A stretch of 64,000 nt of DNA from Endoryza foliicola. Lineage in GTDB: Bacteria > Bacteroidota > Bacteroidia > Chitinophagales > Chitinophagaceae. Under the pieces are notes generated by a model. That model ran no database searches. It was not told the DNA's origin and worked only from the letters and a program-made list of their open reading frames with translations. The position numbers were made by a program, and so were the translations under genes. Where the stretch lies: NCBI GenBank assembly GCA_965226965.1, contig OZ245715.1, forward strand, positions 1,736,001-1,800,000, written 5' to 3'. Positions 42,880 to 51,880 of the stretch are shown here, piece by piece; the stretch's first letter is position 1, and every line of letters begins with the position of its first letter.

Positions 42880-43995
42880 ATGCAAGAAACGATTGGACAT
42901 AGCACTACCGGTGATCTCGTGATCAATGTAGGACCTCAACATCCTGCTACCCATGGGGTATTGCATTTGGTGATTCATTTACAAGGCGAAACCATCACGA
43001 AAGTAGAACCACACTTAGGTTATATCCATCGTTCCATTGAAAAGATGTGCGAGAGTTTGACTTATCGCCAATTCATTTATGTAACGAGTAGGATGGATTA
43101 TCTTTCTGCTCATATTAATAATCTAGCTTGCGCACTTTGTGTAGAGAAGGGGTTAGGTGTTGAAATACCGGAAAGAGCTCAAGTGATTCGAGTGTTGATG
43201 AGTGAACTTACGCGCATCGCTTCTCATGAGTTGTGGTGGGGAGCAATGGCAATGGACTTAGGAGCATTCACTCCTTTCTTTCATGCTTTCAGAGAGCGTG
43301 AAAGTATCAACGATATTATGGAAGAAACCTGTGGCGCCCGTTTGACCATGAACTATATGGTGCCCGGTGGTGTGATGATGGACCTTCATCCTAATTTTCA
43401 AAAAAGAGTAAAAGATTTTTTGCAACTGTATAAATCTAAAATAGATGAATACGATGAAATGGTGACAGGCAATATCATCTTTCAAAATCGTATGAAGGGC
43501 GTGGGGTATTTATCAAAAGAAGATGCCATCAGTTTTGGTTGCAGCGGTCCTACCGCTCGTGCCAGTGGGGTGAGTTGTGATGTGCGAAAATGGTATCCTT
43601 ATGAAATCTATTCAAAATTAGATTTTGAGGAAGTGATTGAAACAGGAGGCGATTCCTTGGCCCGTTACATGGTACGTATTCGGGAAATGAAGGAATCAAT
43701 AAGAATTGTAGAACAATTGATTGATGCCATTCCGGAAGGGCCGTTTCAAGCGAAGACAAAAGCAGTTTTGAAACTTCCGAAGGGAGAGTTTTATCAACAA
43801 GTAGAAACAGCACGTGGCGAATTGGGTGTATATATTGTTAGTGAAGGAGGCACCACACCTTATCGAATTAAATTTAGGTCACCGGGTTTTTCAAATCTCT
43901 CTGCTTTGGAAACCATGGTAAAAGGCTCGAAGATTGGCGATTTGGTAGCTGCTATGGGAACATTGGATTTGGTAATACCGGATATAGATCGTTAG
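42880..43995 (+). CDS. nuoD: NADH-quinone oxidoreductase subunit D
   Basis: 49-kDa-type subunit that forms the quinone pocket with NuoB and is related to [NiFe]-hydrogenase large subunits. 371 residues. Conserved segments are GPQHPATHGVLHLVIHLQGE (18-37), HLGYIHRSIEKMCE with the quinone-site His, SRMDYLSAHINN, ELWWGAMAMDLGAFTPFFH, MNYMVPGGV and the C-terminal DLVAAMGTLDLVIPDIDR. NuoH follows after only six bases, where nuoE, F and G would be in a 14-gene operon. Confidence 0.96.
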   Translation: MQETIGHSTTGDLVINVGPQHPATHGVLHLVIHLQGETITKVEPHLGYIHRSIEKMCESLTYRQFIYVTSRMDYLSAHINNLACALCVEKGLGVEIPERAQVIRVLMSELTRIASHELWWGAMAMDLGAFTPFFHAFRERESINDIMEETCGARLTMNYMVPGGVMMDLHPNFQKRVKDFLQLYKSKIDEYDEMVTGNIIFQNRMKGVGYLSKEDAISFGCSGPTARASGVSCDVRKWYPYEIYSKLDFEEVIETGGDSLARYMVRIREMKESIRIVEQLIDAIPEGPFQAKTKAVLKLPKGEFYQQVETARGELGVYIVSEGGTTPYRIKFRSPGFSNLSALETMVKGSKIGDLVAAMGTLDLVIPDIDR

Positions 43996-44001
43996 ATTAT
44001 T

Positions 44002-45078
44002 ATGAGTTTATCATCACTTGCACAACAAATTCATCTATGGTTGCTCGGACATATGTCGGAGCAATGGACATTGGTGCTAGAGATGATAATTGCAGGCATT
44101 TTGGTGATCAGCTTTTTTGCAGTGCTCGGATTGGTGCTAGTATATATGGAACGTAAAGTATCTGCTTGGATGCAAATTCGATTGGGGCCTAACCGAGTTG
44201 GACCAAAGGGATTGTTGCAATCCTTCGCAGATACACTGAAGCTATTGATCAAAGAAGGACTCACGCCGGATGGTGCCGACAAGTTTTTGTTCAATATTGC
44301 ACCCATTGGAGCCATTATGGTTTCAATGTTGTTGATGGCCCCCATTCCTTTTGCAAAGGACTTTCAATTGTGGGACATTAATATAGGAGTACTGTATGTA
44401 TCTGCTGTTTCCTCTCTATCTGTGATCAGTATTTTAGTGGCAGGTTGGAGTAGTAATAACAAGTATTCTTTGTTGGGTGCCATGCGCAGCGGCGCACAAA
44501 TAGTGAGTTATGAATTAAGTGCGGGTATGGCAATTATGACAATTGTAATTCTATCAGGGAGTTTGAGCTTAACAGAAATCATTCAATCGCAACAGAATGG
44601 CTGGTGGTTGTTTAAAGGGCATGTTCCCGTAATCATTGCATTTGTAATATATATCATTGCTGTTACGGCAGAAACCAATAGAGCACCTTTTGATATGGCC
44701 GAAGCAGAGTCGGAATTAACCGCAGGATTTCACACCGAATATTCAGGGATGAAATTTGCCTTATTCTTTTTGGCGGAATACGTGAATGTGTTTATTGTGT
44801 GTGCAATTGGTGCGATTTTGTTTTTAGGCGGTTGGATGCCCTTGCATATTGGTGAGTGGACGGCCTTCAATCATATTATGGATTATATTCCATCCAGTAT
44901 TTGGTTTATGGGAAAGACTTTTGGATTGATTTTTTTGATCATGTGGTTTCGGTGGACGTTTCCAAGATTGCGTGTGGATCAACTGTTGAAATTGGAGTGG
45001 AATTATTTATTACCCATTAGTATGGTAAATGTGGTGTTGGTAACAGCACTCGCTATTTTAGGATGGTATTTTAAGTAA
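44002..45078 (+). CDS. nuoH: NADH-quinone oxidoreductase subunit H
   Basis: ND1-type membrane subunit connecting the quinone site to the proton channels. 358 residues, about eight helices. Signatures: YMERKVSAWMQIRLGPNRVG and GPKGLLQSFADTLKLLIKE near the N-terminus, and ETNRAPFDMAEAESELTAGF and EYSGMKFALFFLAEYVN in the middle. It ends two bases before the nuoI start. Confidence 0.96.
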   Translation: MSLSSLAQQIHLWLLGHMSEQWTLVLEMIIAGILVISFFAVLGLVLVYMERKVSAWMQIRLGPNRVGPKGLLQSFADTLKLLIKEGLTPDGADKFLFNIAPIGAIMVSMLLMAPIPFAKDFQLWDINIGVLYVSAVSSLSVISILVAGWSSNNKYSLLGAMRSGAQIVSYELSAGMAIMTIVILSGSLSLTEIIQSQQNGWWLFKGHVPVIIAFVIYIIAVTAETNRAPFDMAEAESELTAGFHTEYSGMKFALFFLAEYVNVFIVCAIGAILFLGGWMPLHIGEWTAFNHIMDYIPSSIWFMGKTFGLIFLIMWFRWTFPRLRVDQLLKLEWNYLLPISMVNVVLVTALAILGWYFK

Positions 45079-45079
45079 G

Positions 45080-45556
45080 ATGTTTTTGATCAACTATATA
45101 AAAGAAGTAGCTGCGGCCATCGGATCTCTCTTAAAAGGGATGCGGAGAACGGGTTATTATTTTACGCATCACAAAGAGATCATTACGCAACAATATCCCG
45201 ATAACCGAGATCACTTGAATTTACCGGAGCGGTTCAAAGGAGAAGTGGTAATGCCGCATAATGAAGCCAATGAACATCGTTGCACAGGGTGTACGGCTTG
45301 CGAATTGGCCTGTCCGAATGGAACGATCAAAGTGATCACGAAATTCGATATTACACCCGAAGGAAAGAAGAAAAAGGCCATCGATAAATTAGTGTATCAT
45401 TTGGAACTCTGTACGCTTTGCAATTTGTGCATTGAAGCTTGTCCCAGTGATGCCATTAAAATGGCTCAAACTTTTGAACACAGCGTTTTTGATCGTTCGC
45501 AGTTGACAAAAATTTTAAACAATCCGGATTCTAAAATAATGGACGGCGTAGAATAA
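45080..45556 (+). CDS. nuoI: NADH-quinone oxidoreductase subunit I (two 4Fe-4S clusters)
   Basis: TYKY-type ferredoxin subunit carrying clusters N6a and N6b. 158 residues. First motif: Cys68, Cys71, Cys74, Cys78 (CTGCTACELACPNG). Second: Cys111, Cys114, Cys117, Cys121 (CTLCNLCIEACPSDAIKM). In an enzyme without NuoEFG this subunit is the probable entry point for electrons. Its stop codon overlaps the nuoJ ATG (TAATG). Confidence 0.96.
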   Translation: MFLINYIKEVAAAIGSLLKGMRRTGYYFTHHKEIITQQYPDNRDHLNLPERFKGEVVMPHNEANEHRCTGCTACELACPNGTIKVITKFDITPEGKKKKAIDKLVYHLELCTLCNLCIEACPSDAIKMAQTFEHSVFDRSQLTKILNNPDSKIMDGVE

Positions 45557-46098
45557 TGGGGATTGAATTCAGCGATATTATTTTTTACTTGTTGGCCTTT
45601 ATGATGATAGGCTTTGCAGTGTTGAGTGTTACAACCAGACAGTTGTTTCGTGCAGCCATCTACTTATTGTTTTCGCTGGTATCGGTGGCTGGAATCTATT
45701 TTTGGATGGAAGCCAATTTTGTGGCGGCTGTTCAAATTATTGTGTATGTTGGGGGTATTGTAGTGTTGATCATCTTCTCTATTTTATTAACTCAGCAAGC
45801 AGGAGCCGAGATGCCCAAACCTTCTCTCTCAAAAAAGTTATGGTCTTTTTTGGCTGCAGGGTCGGGACTGGGAATCCTTCTTCTTCAAATCCTAAAATTA
45901 CAATTAGGAACGGTGAATGCCAAGGGGGCTTTGTTTGATGTAAAAGCGATTGGCAGGGAATTGATCGATATTGATACCCATGGTTGGGCCTTGCCTTTTG
46001 AAGTGGTAAGTATGTTGTTATTGGCGTCAATGATCGGATGTATTGTTATTGCATTGAAGCCCGGAGCTATTATTAAACACGAAATGAAAGAATCCTGA
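45556..46098 (+). CDS. nuoJ: NADH-quinone oxidoreductase subunit J
   Basis: ND6-type membrane subunit. 180 residues with five predicted helices. Conserved region AAIYLLFSLVSVAGIYFWME followed by FVAAVQIIVYVGGIVVLIIF. The stop overlaps the nuoK start by one base (TGATG). Confidence 0.94.
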   Translation: MGIEFSDIIFYLLAFMMIGFAVLSVTTRQLFRAAIYLLFSLVSVAGIYFWMEANFVAAVQIIVYVGGIVVLIIFSILLTQQAGAEMPKPSLSKKLWSFLAAGSGLGILLLQILKLQLGTVNAKGALFDVKAIGRELIDIDTHGWALPFEVVSMLLLASMIGCIVIALKPGAIIKHEMKES

Positions 46099-46409
46099 TG
46101 CAAATAGGATTGACACATATTTTGGTGCTAAGTGCAACCCTCTTCTTTATAGGGGTCTATGGCTTTTTGACCAGAAAGAATTTGATCTCGATGCTCATGA
46201 GCATTGAGTTGATGTTGAACAGTGCCAATTTGAATTTCATCGCCTTCAATAAATATGTGTGGCCAAACAAATTAGAGGGTTTGTTTTTTACTTTATTCAT
46301 CATCGCTATTGCAGCAGCAGAAGCAGCTGTTGCTATGGCCATTATTATACAGGTGTATCGACAATTTAAATCGGTAGATGTAGATGAACCTACCATCATG
46401 AAAGAATAA
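46098..46409 (+). CDS. nuoK: NADH-quinone oxidoreductase subunit K
   Basis: ND4L-type subunit. 103 residues, three helices. It contains the conserved glutamate-bearing segment MLMSIELMLNSANLNFIAF and a second glutamate in AAAEAAVAMAIIIQVYR, both part of the membrane proton path. The stop overlaps the nuoL ATG (TAATG). Confidence 0.95.
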   Translation: MQIGLTHILVLSATLFFIGVYGFLTRKNLISMLMSIELMLNSANLNFIAFNKYVWPNKLEGLFFTLFIIAIAAAEAAVAMAIIIQVYRQFKSVDVDEPTIMKE

Positions 46410-48298
46410 TGAACATACCGGTTGCCATATTGATCCTTTGTTTGCCGCTCCTAAGTTTTGTGCTAGGAGGATTAGGAGGTGCATTCTTCAAAAGAATGCA
46501 ACCTTGGGTAGGCAGCTTACTGGTATTGGCGGCGGCAGTGATGAGTTATCAAACTGCTTATTATTATTTCTTTGAACACAGTTCCCCGTATGAAAATGAA
46601 GTGATATGGTCGTATAGCTGGCTCGATTTAGGAAAGCTCGGTATTATTACGATCGGTTTTGAATTGACTCCGCTTTCAACCATGATGTTGGTAGTGGTTA
46701 CTACCGTTTCAAGTTTGGTGCATTGCTACAGTATCGGCTATATGAAAGGAGATGAGCGTGTTCACAAGTATTACGCCTTTTTGGGATTGTTTACTTTTTC
46801 AATGTTGGGATTAGTGGTGGCCGATTCTATTTTCCAAGTCTATATTTTTTGGGAATTAGTGGGTGTGTCTTCTTTTTTACTCATCGGTTATTTCACGCAA
46901 AGAGTGCAGGCAAGGGCTGCTGCTTTAAAAGCTTTTGTAGTAACTCGCTTCGCTGATTTCTTCTTCTTGATCGGGATTTTGATTTTATCGAGCACCGCAG
47001 GCTCTTTTAATATTGATCAAATTGTTGCGAGTTTGAGTTCACGCTCTTCTTCTTCGGATTTGATGTTCCTTGGATTCAGCACGGTGAGCATTGGTTTGGC
47101 ATTGGTGTTCATTGGTGGGGCAGGTAAGAGTGCTTTGTTTCCATTGCACATTTGGTTGCCCGATGCCATGGAAGGCCCTACACCTGTATCTGCATTGATT
47201 CATGCTGCTACCATGGTGGTAGCCGGAGTATTCTTGGTAGCCCGTTTCTTTCCAATTTATCAAACAAGTCCGGAACTACTGGAACGCATCGGCTATATCG
47301 GCGCTATCACTTCTTTGATTGCAGCGCTGATTGCTTGCACACAAACGGATATTAAACGGATATTGGCGTACTCCACCATGTCGCAAATTGGTTATATGAT
47401 CGCCGCATTAGGTGTGGCCGGTACTTCTCTAGAAGCCAATCATGGTTATACCGCTTCTTTGTTTCATTTGTTTACACATGCCTTTTTTAAAGCCCTGCTG
47501 TTCCTTTGTGCAGGAACGGTTATTCATGCGGTTCATAGCAATGAGGTGAAAGATATGGGGGGATTGCGTAAAGAACTACCCCTTACCCATTTGAGTTTCT
47601 TGATCGGGTGTTTAGCTATTTCAGGAGTCCCCTTCTTGTCGGGATTCTTCAGCAAGGAAATGATCTTGTCTGCTGCTTATGAACACTTGATTCCCGTGTA
47701 CTATATTGAATTGGCCGTTTCAGGATTGACCGCCTTTTATATGTTCCGCCTGTATTTCTTGATTTTTTGGAATCAACCTTTCAAAGGTCATGCGCATGAT
47801 GAAGGTAGTTGGGCCATGAAACTCCCCTTGGTATTACTGAGTATTGCGGCTATTGGTTCCGGCTATATAGTTTTTAGCAACTATGTAACGGCAGATGGAA
47901 AGCCTTTTGAAGAACATTTGTCGCTACTGATGAGTGTACCTCCGGTCCTTATCGGGTTAGGAGGTATTGTAATGGCTTGGTATCTCTATAAGAACGTCAA
48001 TGGAGTAGCAGATTTGTTGGCTCAACGTTGGGGCTTTTTGTATCGATGGGCCTATCACAAGTTTTATATCGACGAATGTTATCGATTCTTTACGAGAGTC
48101 TTGATATTTACCGGTGCTGCTAAATTGTTGAATTGGATTGATACCAATTTTATTGACGGATTGGTACTACAAGCCGGGGAGAGTACTGAACAGACTGCAG
48201 AGCGGATCAAAAAGTTCCAGAGTGGAAGATTGCAACAGTATGCTTTCTGGTTGGTAGGAGGTGTGGTGATCTTGTTAGCAGTTTTATTTTTTCTTTAA
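46409..48298 (+). CDS. nuoL: NADH-quinone oxidoreductase subunit L
   Basis: Antiporter-like proton-pumping subunit at the distal end of the membrane arm. 629 residues. Signatures: FWELVGVSSFLLIGYF with the key glutamate, GGAGKSALFPLHIWLPDAME, PVSALIHAATMVVAGVFLVA, AYSTMSQIGYMIAALGV and HAFFKALLFLCAGTVIHAV. The C-terminal part has the long lateral helix and a final anchor (FWLVGGVVILLAVLFFL). Confidence 0.96.
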   Translation: MNIPVAILILCLPLLSFVLGGLGGAFFKRMQPWVGSLLVLAAAVMSYQTAYYYFFEHSSPYENEVIWSYSWLDLGKLGIITIGFELTPLSTMMLVVVTTVSSLVHCYSIGYMKGDERVHKYYAFLGLFTFSMLGLVVADSIFQVYIFWELVGVSSFLLIGYFTQRVQARAAALKAFVVTRFADFFFLIGILILSSTAGSFNIDQIVASLSSRSSSSDLMFLGFSTVSIGLALVFIGGAGKSALFPLHIWLPDAMEGPTPVSALIHAATMVVAGVFLVARFFPIYQTSPELLERIGYIGAITSLIAALIACTQTDIKRILAYSTMSQIGYMIAALGVAGTSLEANHGYTASLFHLFTHAFFKALLFLCAGTVIHAVHSNEVKDMGGLRKELPLTHLSFLIGCLAISGVPFLSGFFSKEMILSAAYEHLIPVYYIELAVSGLTAFYMFRLYFLIFWNQPFKGHAHDEGSWAMKLPLVLLSIAAIGSGYIVFSNYVTADGKPFEEHLSLLMSVPPVLIGLGGIVMAWYLYKNVNGVADLLAQRWGFLYRWAYHKFYIDECYRFFTRVLIFTGAAKLLNWIDTNFIDGLVLQAGESTEQTAERIKKFQSGRLQQYAFWLVGGVVILLAVLFFL

Positions 48299-48319
48299 TC
48301 ATTGATTGAAAGTTAAGGA

Positions 48320-49783
48320 ATGACGATACAATTGATTTTATTGATTCCGGTGTTGGTAATGGTGTTATTGCTGTTCGTAAAGAACGGCAAGGGAGTCAAT
48401 TGGGTGTCGTTCATCGGATCTTTAATTCAATTAGGCTGGATCATTCATGTTGGAGTAGAAGTGATGATAGCGCAAGCTCAGGGTAAAACAGGGTTTATAT
48501 ATGAAGAGCGGTATCAATTCTTACAGTCTCTTCAAAGTTCTTTTCATTTTGGAATTGATGGACTTAGTTATGTGCTATTGTTGCTTACTGCTGCTGTTGT
48601 GGTGGCGGGGGTATTGATGAGTTGGAATGAAAACAGACTCAGCAAAGAATTTCATTTTCTATTATGGCTCCTAAGTTTTGGGGCTTATGGTTTCTTCTTG
48701 TCGCAAGATAGTTTTGTGATGTTCTTGTTTTTAGAAGTTGCCGTATTGCCGAAATACTTGTTGATCAGTAATTGGGGATCTGGCAATAGAGCCAAAGCCG
48801 CCAACAAATTAGCGTTGATGTTGATGTTGGGTTCCGGGTTTATTTTGGTTGGATTGTTAGGACTCTATTTTTCGACTCCGGGTCCGCAGCGCAGTTTCGA
48901 TTTGGCGATATTGGCGCAGCAAGCTTTTTCTCCTGAATTACAAGGATTGTATTTTCCTTTTCTCTTTATTGGATTTGGCATCTTTACCGCTCTGTTTCCC
49001 TTTCACACTTGGGTGCCTGATGGTCACTCGTCAGCACCTACAGCGGGATCGATGTTCTTAGCGGGTATTTCTATGAAAATGGGTGGATATGGGTGCTTTA
49101 AAGTAGCTATTTATTTGCTTCCTGAGGGTGCGAAACATTATGCACCTTGGATTGTAGGCATTTCGGCTATTGGTATCCTTTATGGTGCATTGGTCACCCT
49201 TCGACAAAAAGACCTGAAGTACATGAATGCATATTCTTCTATTAGTCATTGTGGGTTTGTATTATTGGGATTGGGCAGTTTGAATGCAACTGCTTCCACA
49301 GGAGCGGTATTGCAATTGATCTCGCATGGATTGATGACAGCTTTGTTTTTCGGTGTGATAGGAATGGTGTATTCCAGAACACATACACGTGAAATTGCCG
49401 CCATGAGTGGTCTTCAGAAAAAGATTCCGTTTATCATTACATTATTATACATCGCAGGTTTGTGTTCTTTGGGATTACCCGGACTGAGTGGCTTTGCTGC
49501 AGAGATGACCATCTTTAATGGAACTTGGGCTGCGGGATATAAATGGGCTACCATTGTAGCAGCTTCTTCAATTGTAGTAACAGCGGTGTATATTCTCAGA
49601 GCAGTAACAAAAATTGCGATGGGTCCGGCAAGTACGGATGAGCATTTTACAGATGCGAGTTGGCAAGAAAAACTGGGAGCCTTGGTATTGATCTTTTTTA
49701 TTTTGGCATTGGGCATTTCTCCCAATTTATGGGTGAAGCTGGTGCAAGTAGATATTGTGAATTTATTAGGTAGAATGAATTAA
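48320..49783 (+). CDS. nuoM: NADH-quinone oxidoreductase subunit M
   Basis: Antiporter-like subunit. 487 residues, about 14 helices. Conserved FGIDGLSYVLLLLTAAVVVA, FLEVAVLPKYLLI with the pump glutamate, FPFHTWVPDGHSSAPTAGSM, then YSSISHCGFVLLGL. It starts 21 bases after nuoL and ends one base before nuoN. Confidence 0.95.
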   Translation: MTIQLILLIPVLVMVLLLFVKNGKGVNWVSFIGSLIQLGWIIHVGVEVMIAQAQGKTGFIYEERYQFLQSLQSSFHFGIDGLSYVLLLLTAAVVVAGVLMSWNENRLSKEFHFLLWLLSFGAYGFFLSQDSFVMFLFLEVAVLPKYLLISNWGSGNRAKAANKLALMLMLGSGFILVGLLGLYFSTPGPQRSFDLAILAQQAFSPELQGLYFPFLFIGFGIFTALFPFHTWVPDGHSSAPTAGSMFLAGISMKMGGYGCFKVAIYLLPEGAKHYAPWIVGISAIGILYGALVTLRQKDLKYMNAYSSISHCGFVLLGLGSLNATASTGAVLQLISHGLMTALFFGVIGMVYSRTHTREIAAMSGLQKKIPFIITLLYIAGLCSLGLPGLSGFAAEMTIFNGTWAAGYKWATIVAASSIVVTAVYILRAVTKIAMGPASTDEHFTDASWQEKLGALVLIFFILALGISPNLWVKLVQVDIVNLLGRMN

Positions 49784-49784
49784 T

Positions 49785-51179
49785 ATGAATGTAGCTAGTT
49801 TCTTTTCATTGATGCGATTTGAGTTGGTGATCACACTGCTCATTTTTGTGTTACTGATCGCGAAGATCGGAAAGGGATGGTCGTCGGCTACTGTATTGAA
49901 TGTAGCTACTATTGGAGCGGCAGTGGCCTTGGGGTGTATGGCATTGGGAACCATGAAAGGGAATTTATTTGCTTCGATGTTTCAGATGAGTGCAATGGTG
50001 ATGGTTGAAAAAGTGATTTTATTGCTTGCGATGCTGGTGTTTTTAGTATTGAACAGAAGTTTTATTGGTTCGCAAGATCACGTGGTTGAATGCATTGTGT
50101 TGTTACTGTCGTCATTATTGGGAATGTTGTTTTTAGTAAGCAGCGGACATTTCTTGTTCTTTTATTTGAGTTTGGAATTAGCTACGATACCATTGGTGGC
50201 TTTGTCGAGTTTTCAATTACAATCGCCGCGCAGTGCTGAAAGCGGCATCAAGTTTTCGTTGAATGCGGCATTTTCATCTGCGATCTTGCTGATGGGCATT
50301 TCCTTTTTATATGGCGCCACAGGTACTTTGGTGTTCAGTGAATTTGCATCGGTATTAACCGTTAATGCGTTTACCATTATGGGCTTTGTGGTGTTTTTCT
50401 CGGGGTTGGCATTTAAGATGAGTGCCGTTCCATTTCATTTATGGACAGCAGATGTATACGAGGGTGCACCGGTACCAGTCACTTCTTTTTTAGCGGCGCA
50501 TTCCAAAGCAGCGTTTGGTTTTGTGTTGATTCCGGTATTGTTTACTTTATTTGGGGCGATGCAAGTGCAAGTGCTCTTGGTATTGAAGATCGTAACCTTG
50601 GCTACTATAATTGTAGGGAACTTGTTTGCATTGCGACAAAAAGATGTGAGTCGCTTTTTGGCTTTCTCCTCCGTTTCACAAGCGGGGTATATTCTTTTAG
50701 GGTATATGGCGGGTTCTGATCTGGGTAATACCGCGGTTGTGTATTTTCTGTTTGTATATGTGCTGGCCACTATATTAATCTTCGGAATTGTTGGACTAGT
50801 GCGTTTGCAAACCGGCTATTTGGATTTGGAAGAATACAAGGGTTTCTATCATAAGAATAAGACACTAAGTGTTGGCTTAATTGTTGGCTTGGCTGTATTG
50901 GCGGGGATCCCACCCACAGCCGGTTTTTTCGGGAAATTGTATTTGATAATGGCCGGTGCTACATCGGTGAGTGTGGGCTATATTTTAGTAGTAGTCATGA
51001 ATTTGGTAATTGCACTGTATTACTATTTAAGATGGGTGCGTTTGATGTTTGTGTCGGATCATGAAACAATTGAAGTAAAGGTGCCGGGAACAGTGCGTTG
51101 GGTGATTGTTGTTTTGAGTGTGGTATTAACGGTAATGGGTTTCTTTGGAGGATTGTTTGATCATTTCTTAAAACTCTGA
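49785..51179 (+). CDS. nuoN: NADH-quinone oxidoreductase subunit N
   Basis: Antiporter-like subunit next to NuoK. 464 residues. Signatures: LSLELATIPLVALSSFQ, the loop FKMSAVPFHLWTADVYEGAP, FLAAHSKAAFGFVLIPVLF, and AFSSVSQAGYILLGYMAG. The last recognised complex I gene; a small unknown gene starts one base after its stop. Confidence 0.95.
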   Translation: MNVASFFSLMRFELVITLLIFVLLIAKIGKGWSSATVLNVATIGAAVALGCMALGTMKGNLFASMFQMSAMVMVEKVILLLAMLVFLVLNRSFIGSQDHVVECIVLLLSSLLGMLFLVSSGHFLFFYLSLELATIPLVALSSFQLQSPRSAESGIKFSLNAAFSSAILLMGISFLYGATGTLVFSEFASVLTVNAFTIMGFVVFFSGLAFKMSAVPFHLWTADVYEGAPVPVTSFLAAHSKAAFGFVLIPVLFTLFGAMQVQVLLVLKIVTLATIIVGNLFALRQKDVSRFLAFSSVSQAGYILLGYMAGSDLGNTAVVYFLFVYVLATILIFGIVGLVRLQTGYLDLEEYKGFYHKNKTLSVGLIVGLAVLAGIPPTAGFFGKLYLIMAGATSVSVGYILVVVMNLVIALYYYLRWVRLMFVSDHETIEVKVPGTVRWVIVVLSVVLTVMGFFGGLFDHFLKL

Positions 51180-51180
51180 T

Positions 51181-51462
51181 ATGGCGATCAATAAGAATCA
51201 TGAATTTGAAGAATTGAATGGAGTGAAATGCGGCATCGTGGAACGTGGCGTATCGGAACAGCGCATGCAGTACTTAAGAGACCTATTAGAATTCAATAAG
51301 TACGAAGTGATTGTTGTATCGAAAGGCGAAGGCGATGTTCCCATAACCTATACTGTAGGAGTAACCGATTATACTTTTAATCCGATGAATGCAGTATTTG
51401 GAAGGGTGTTGAAGAATAGGAGGGGTGAGGTTGTGGGGATTGAGGAATGGAGAAGTAATTAA
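51181..51462 (+). CDS. Unknown 93-aa protein at the 3' end of the nuo operon
   Basis: Starts one base after the nuoN stop, so it is translated from the nuo transcript. Soluble, no signal peptide or membrane helix. Segments: EELNGVKCGIVERGVSEQRM, YLRDLLEFNKYEVIVVSKGE, then ITYTVGVTDYTFNPMNAVFG. There is one cysteine (in KCGIVE) and no metal motif. It may be an assembly or regulatory partner of complex I, or an unrelated passenger. The stop codon lies inside an AT-rich repeat module. Family not recognised. Confidence 0.75.
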   Translation: MAINKNHEFEELNGVKCGIVERGVSEQRMQYLRDLLEFNKYEVIVVSKGEGDVPITYTVGVTDYTFNPMNAVFGRVLKNRRGEVVGIEEWRSN

Positions 51463-51730
51463 TAATTAATAAGTAATAATTAATAATGAAACAGCCGGAG
51501 CACAGGAACGAGGATAAGAGGAGACGAGGAACGAGGAAATACAAAAATAAAAGGTAAGAAGAAGGAAATACAAAGAGACTGCCAGCGCTGCGATAACGCT
51601 GCGATCGCTGCGCCGCTGCGGTGAAAAGAAAACGCTAATTAATAATTATAACGCCGGCAGTCAGGTTGATTGAATTACGGAGGCTAATCTGTGTGAAATT
51701 GTTTTAATTTGAGTTATCTGTGGTCAAAAA
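51458..51730. repeat. Composite repeat after the nuo operon (A, C, D, A, B)
   Basis: Order: AT-rich module (51458-51488), linker ACAGCCGGAG, GA-rich module (51500-51577, with GAGGAAATACAAA), D array (51578-51630), short AT-rich piece and CGCCGGCAGTCAGG (51637-51665), then module B ending in CTGTGGTCAAAAAGG. The rest of the spacer to 51880 is unassigned. Confidence 0.87.
51578..51630. repeat. CGCTGCG-based array (module D), copy 2
   Basis: CTGCCAGCGCTGCGATAACG, then CTGCGATCGCTGCGCC and GCTGCGGTG. It matches copy 1 closely, including the preceding GGAAATACmmAGAG-like purine segment. Confidence 0.8.
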
Positions 51731-51880
51731 GGAAGTTTGCTACAGCCTCTCTTTGTGTAACTTTTCTCCCTTCTCTACCCTTTGTGAATCCCAAGCAGCG
51801 CAGCTGCGTAAAACCTGCAATTCACTACTTAAAGTAATTTCCCTTTTTCCCCGTCTTCTCTATAAATCATACTTTTACGC
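51731..51880. other. Spacer before the MBL-fold gene
   Basis: Contains CT-rich text and CAGCGCAGCTGCG, a short palindromic GC word related to module D. No gene or clear promoter seen. Confidence 0.35.
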
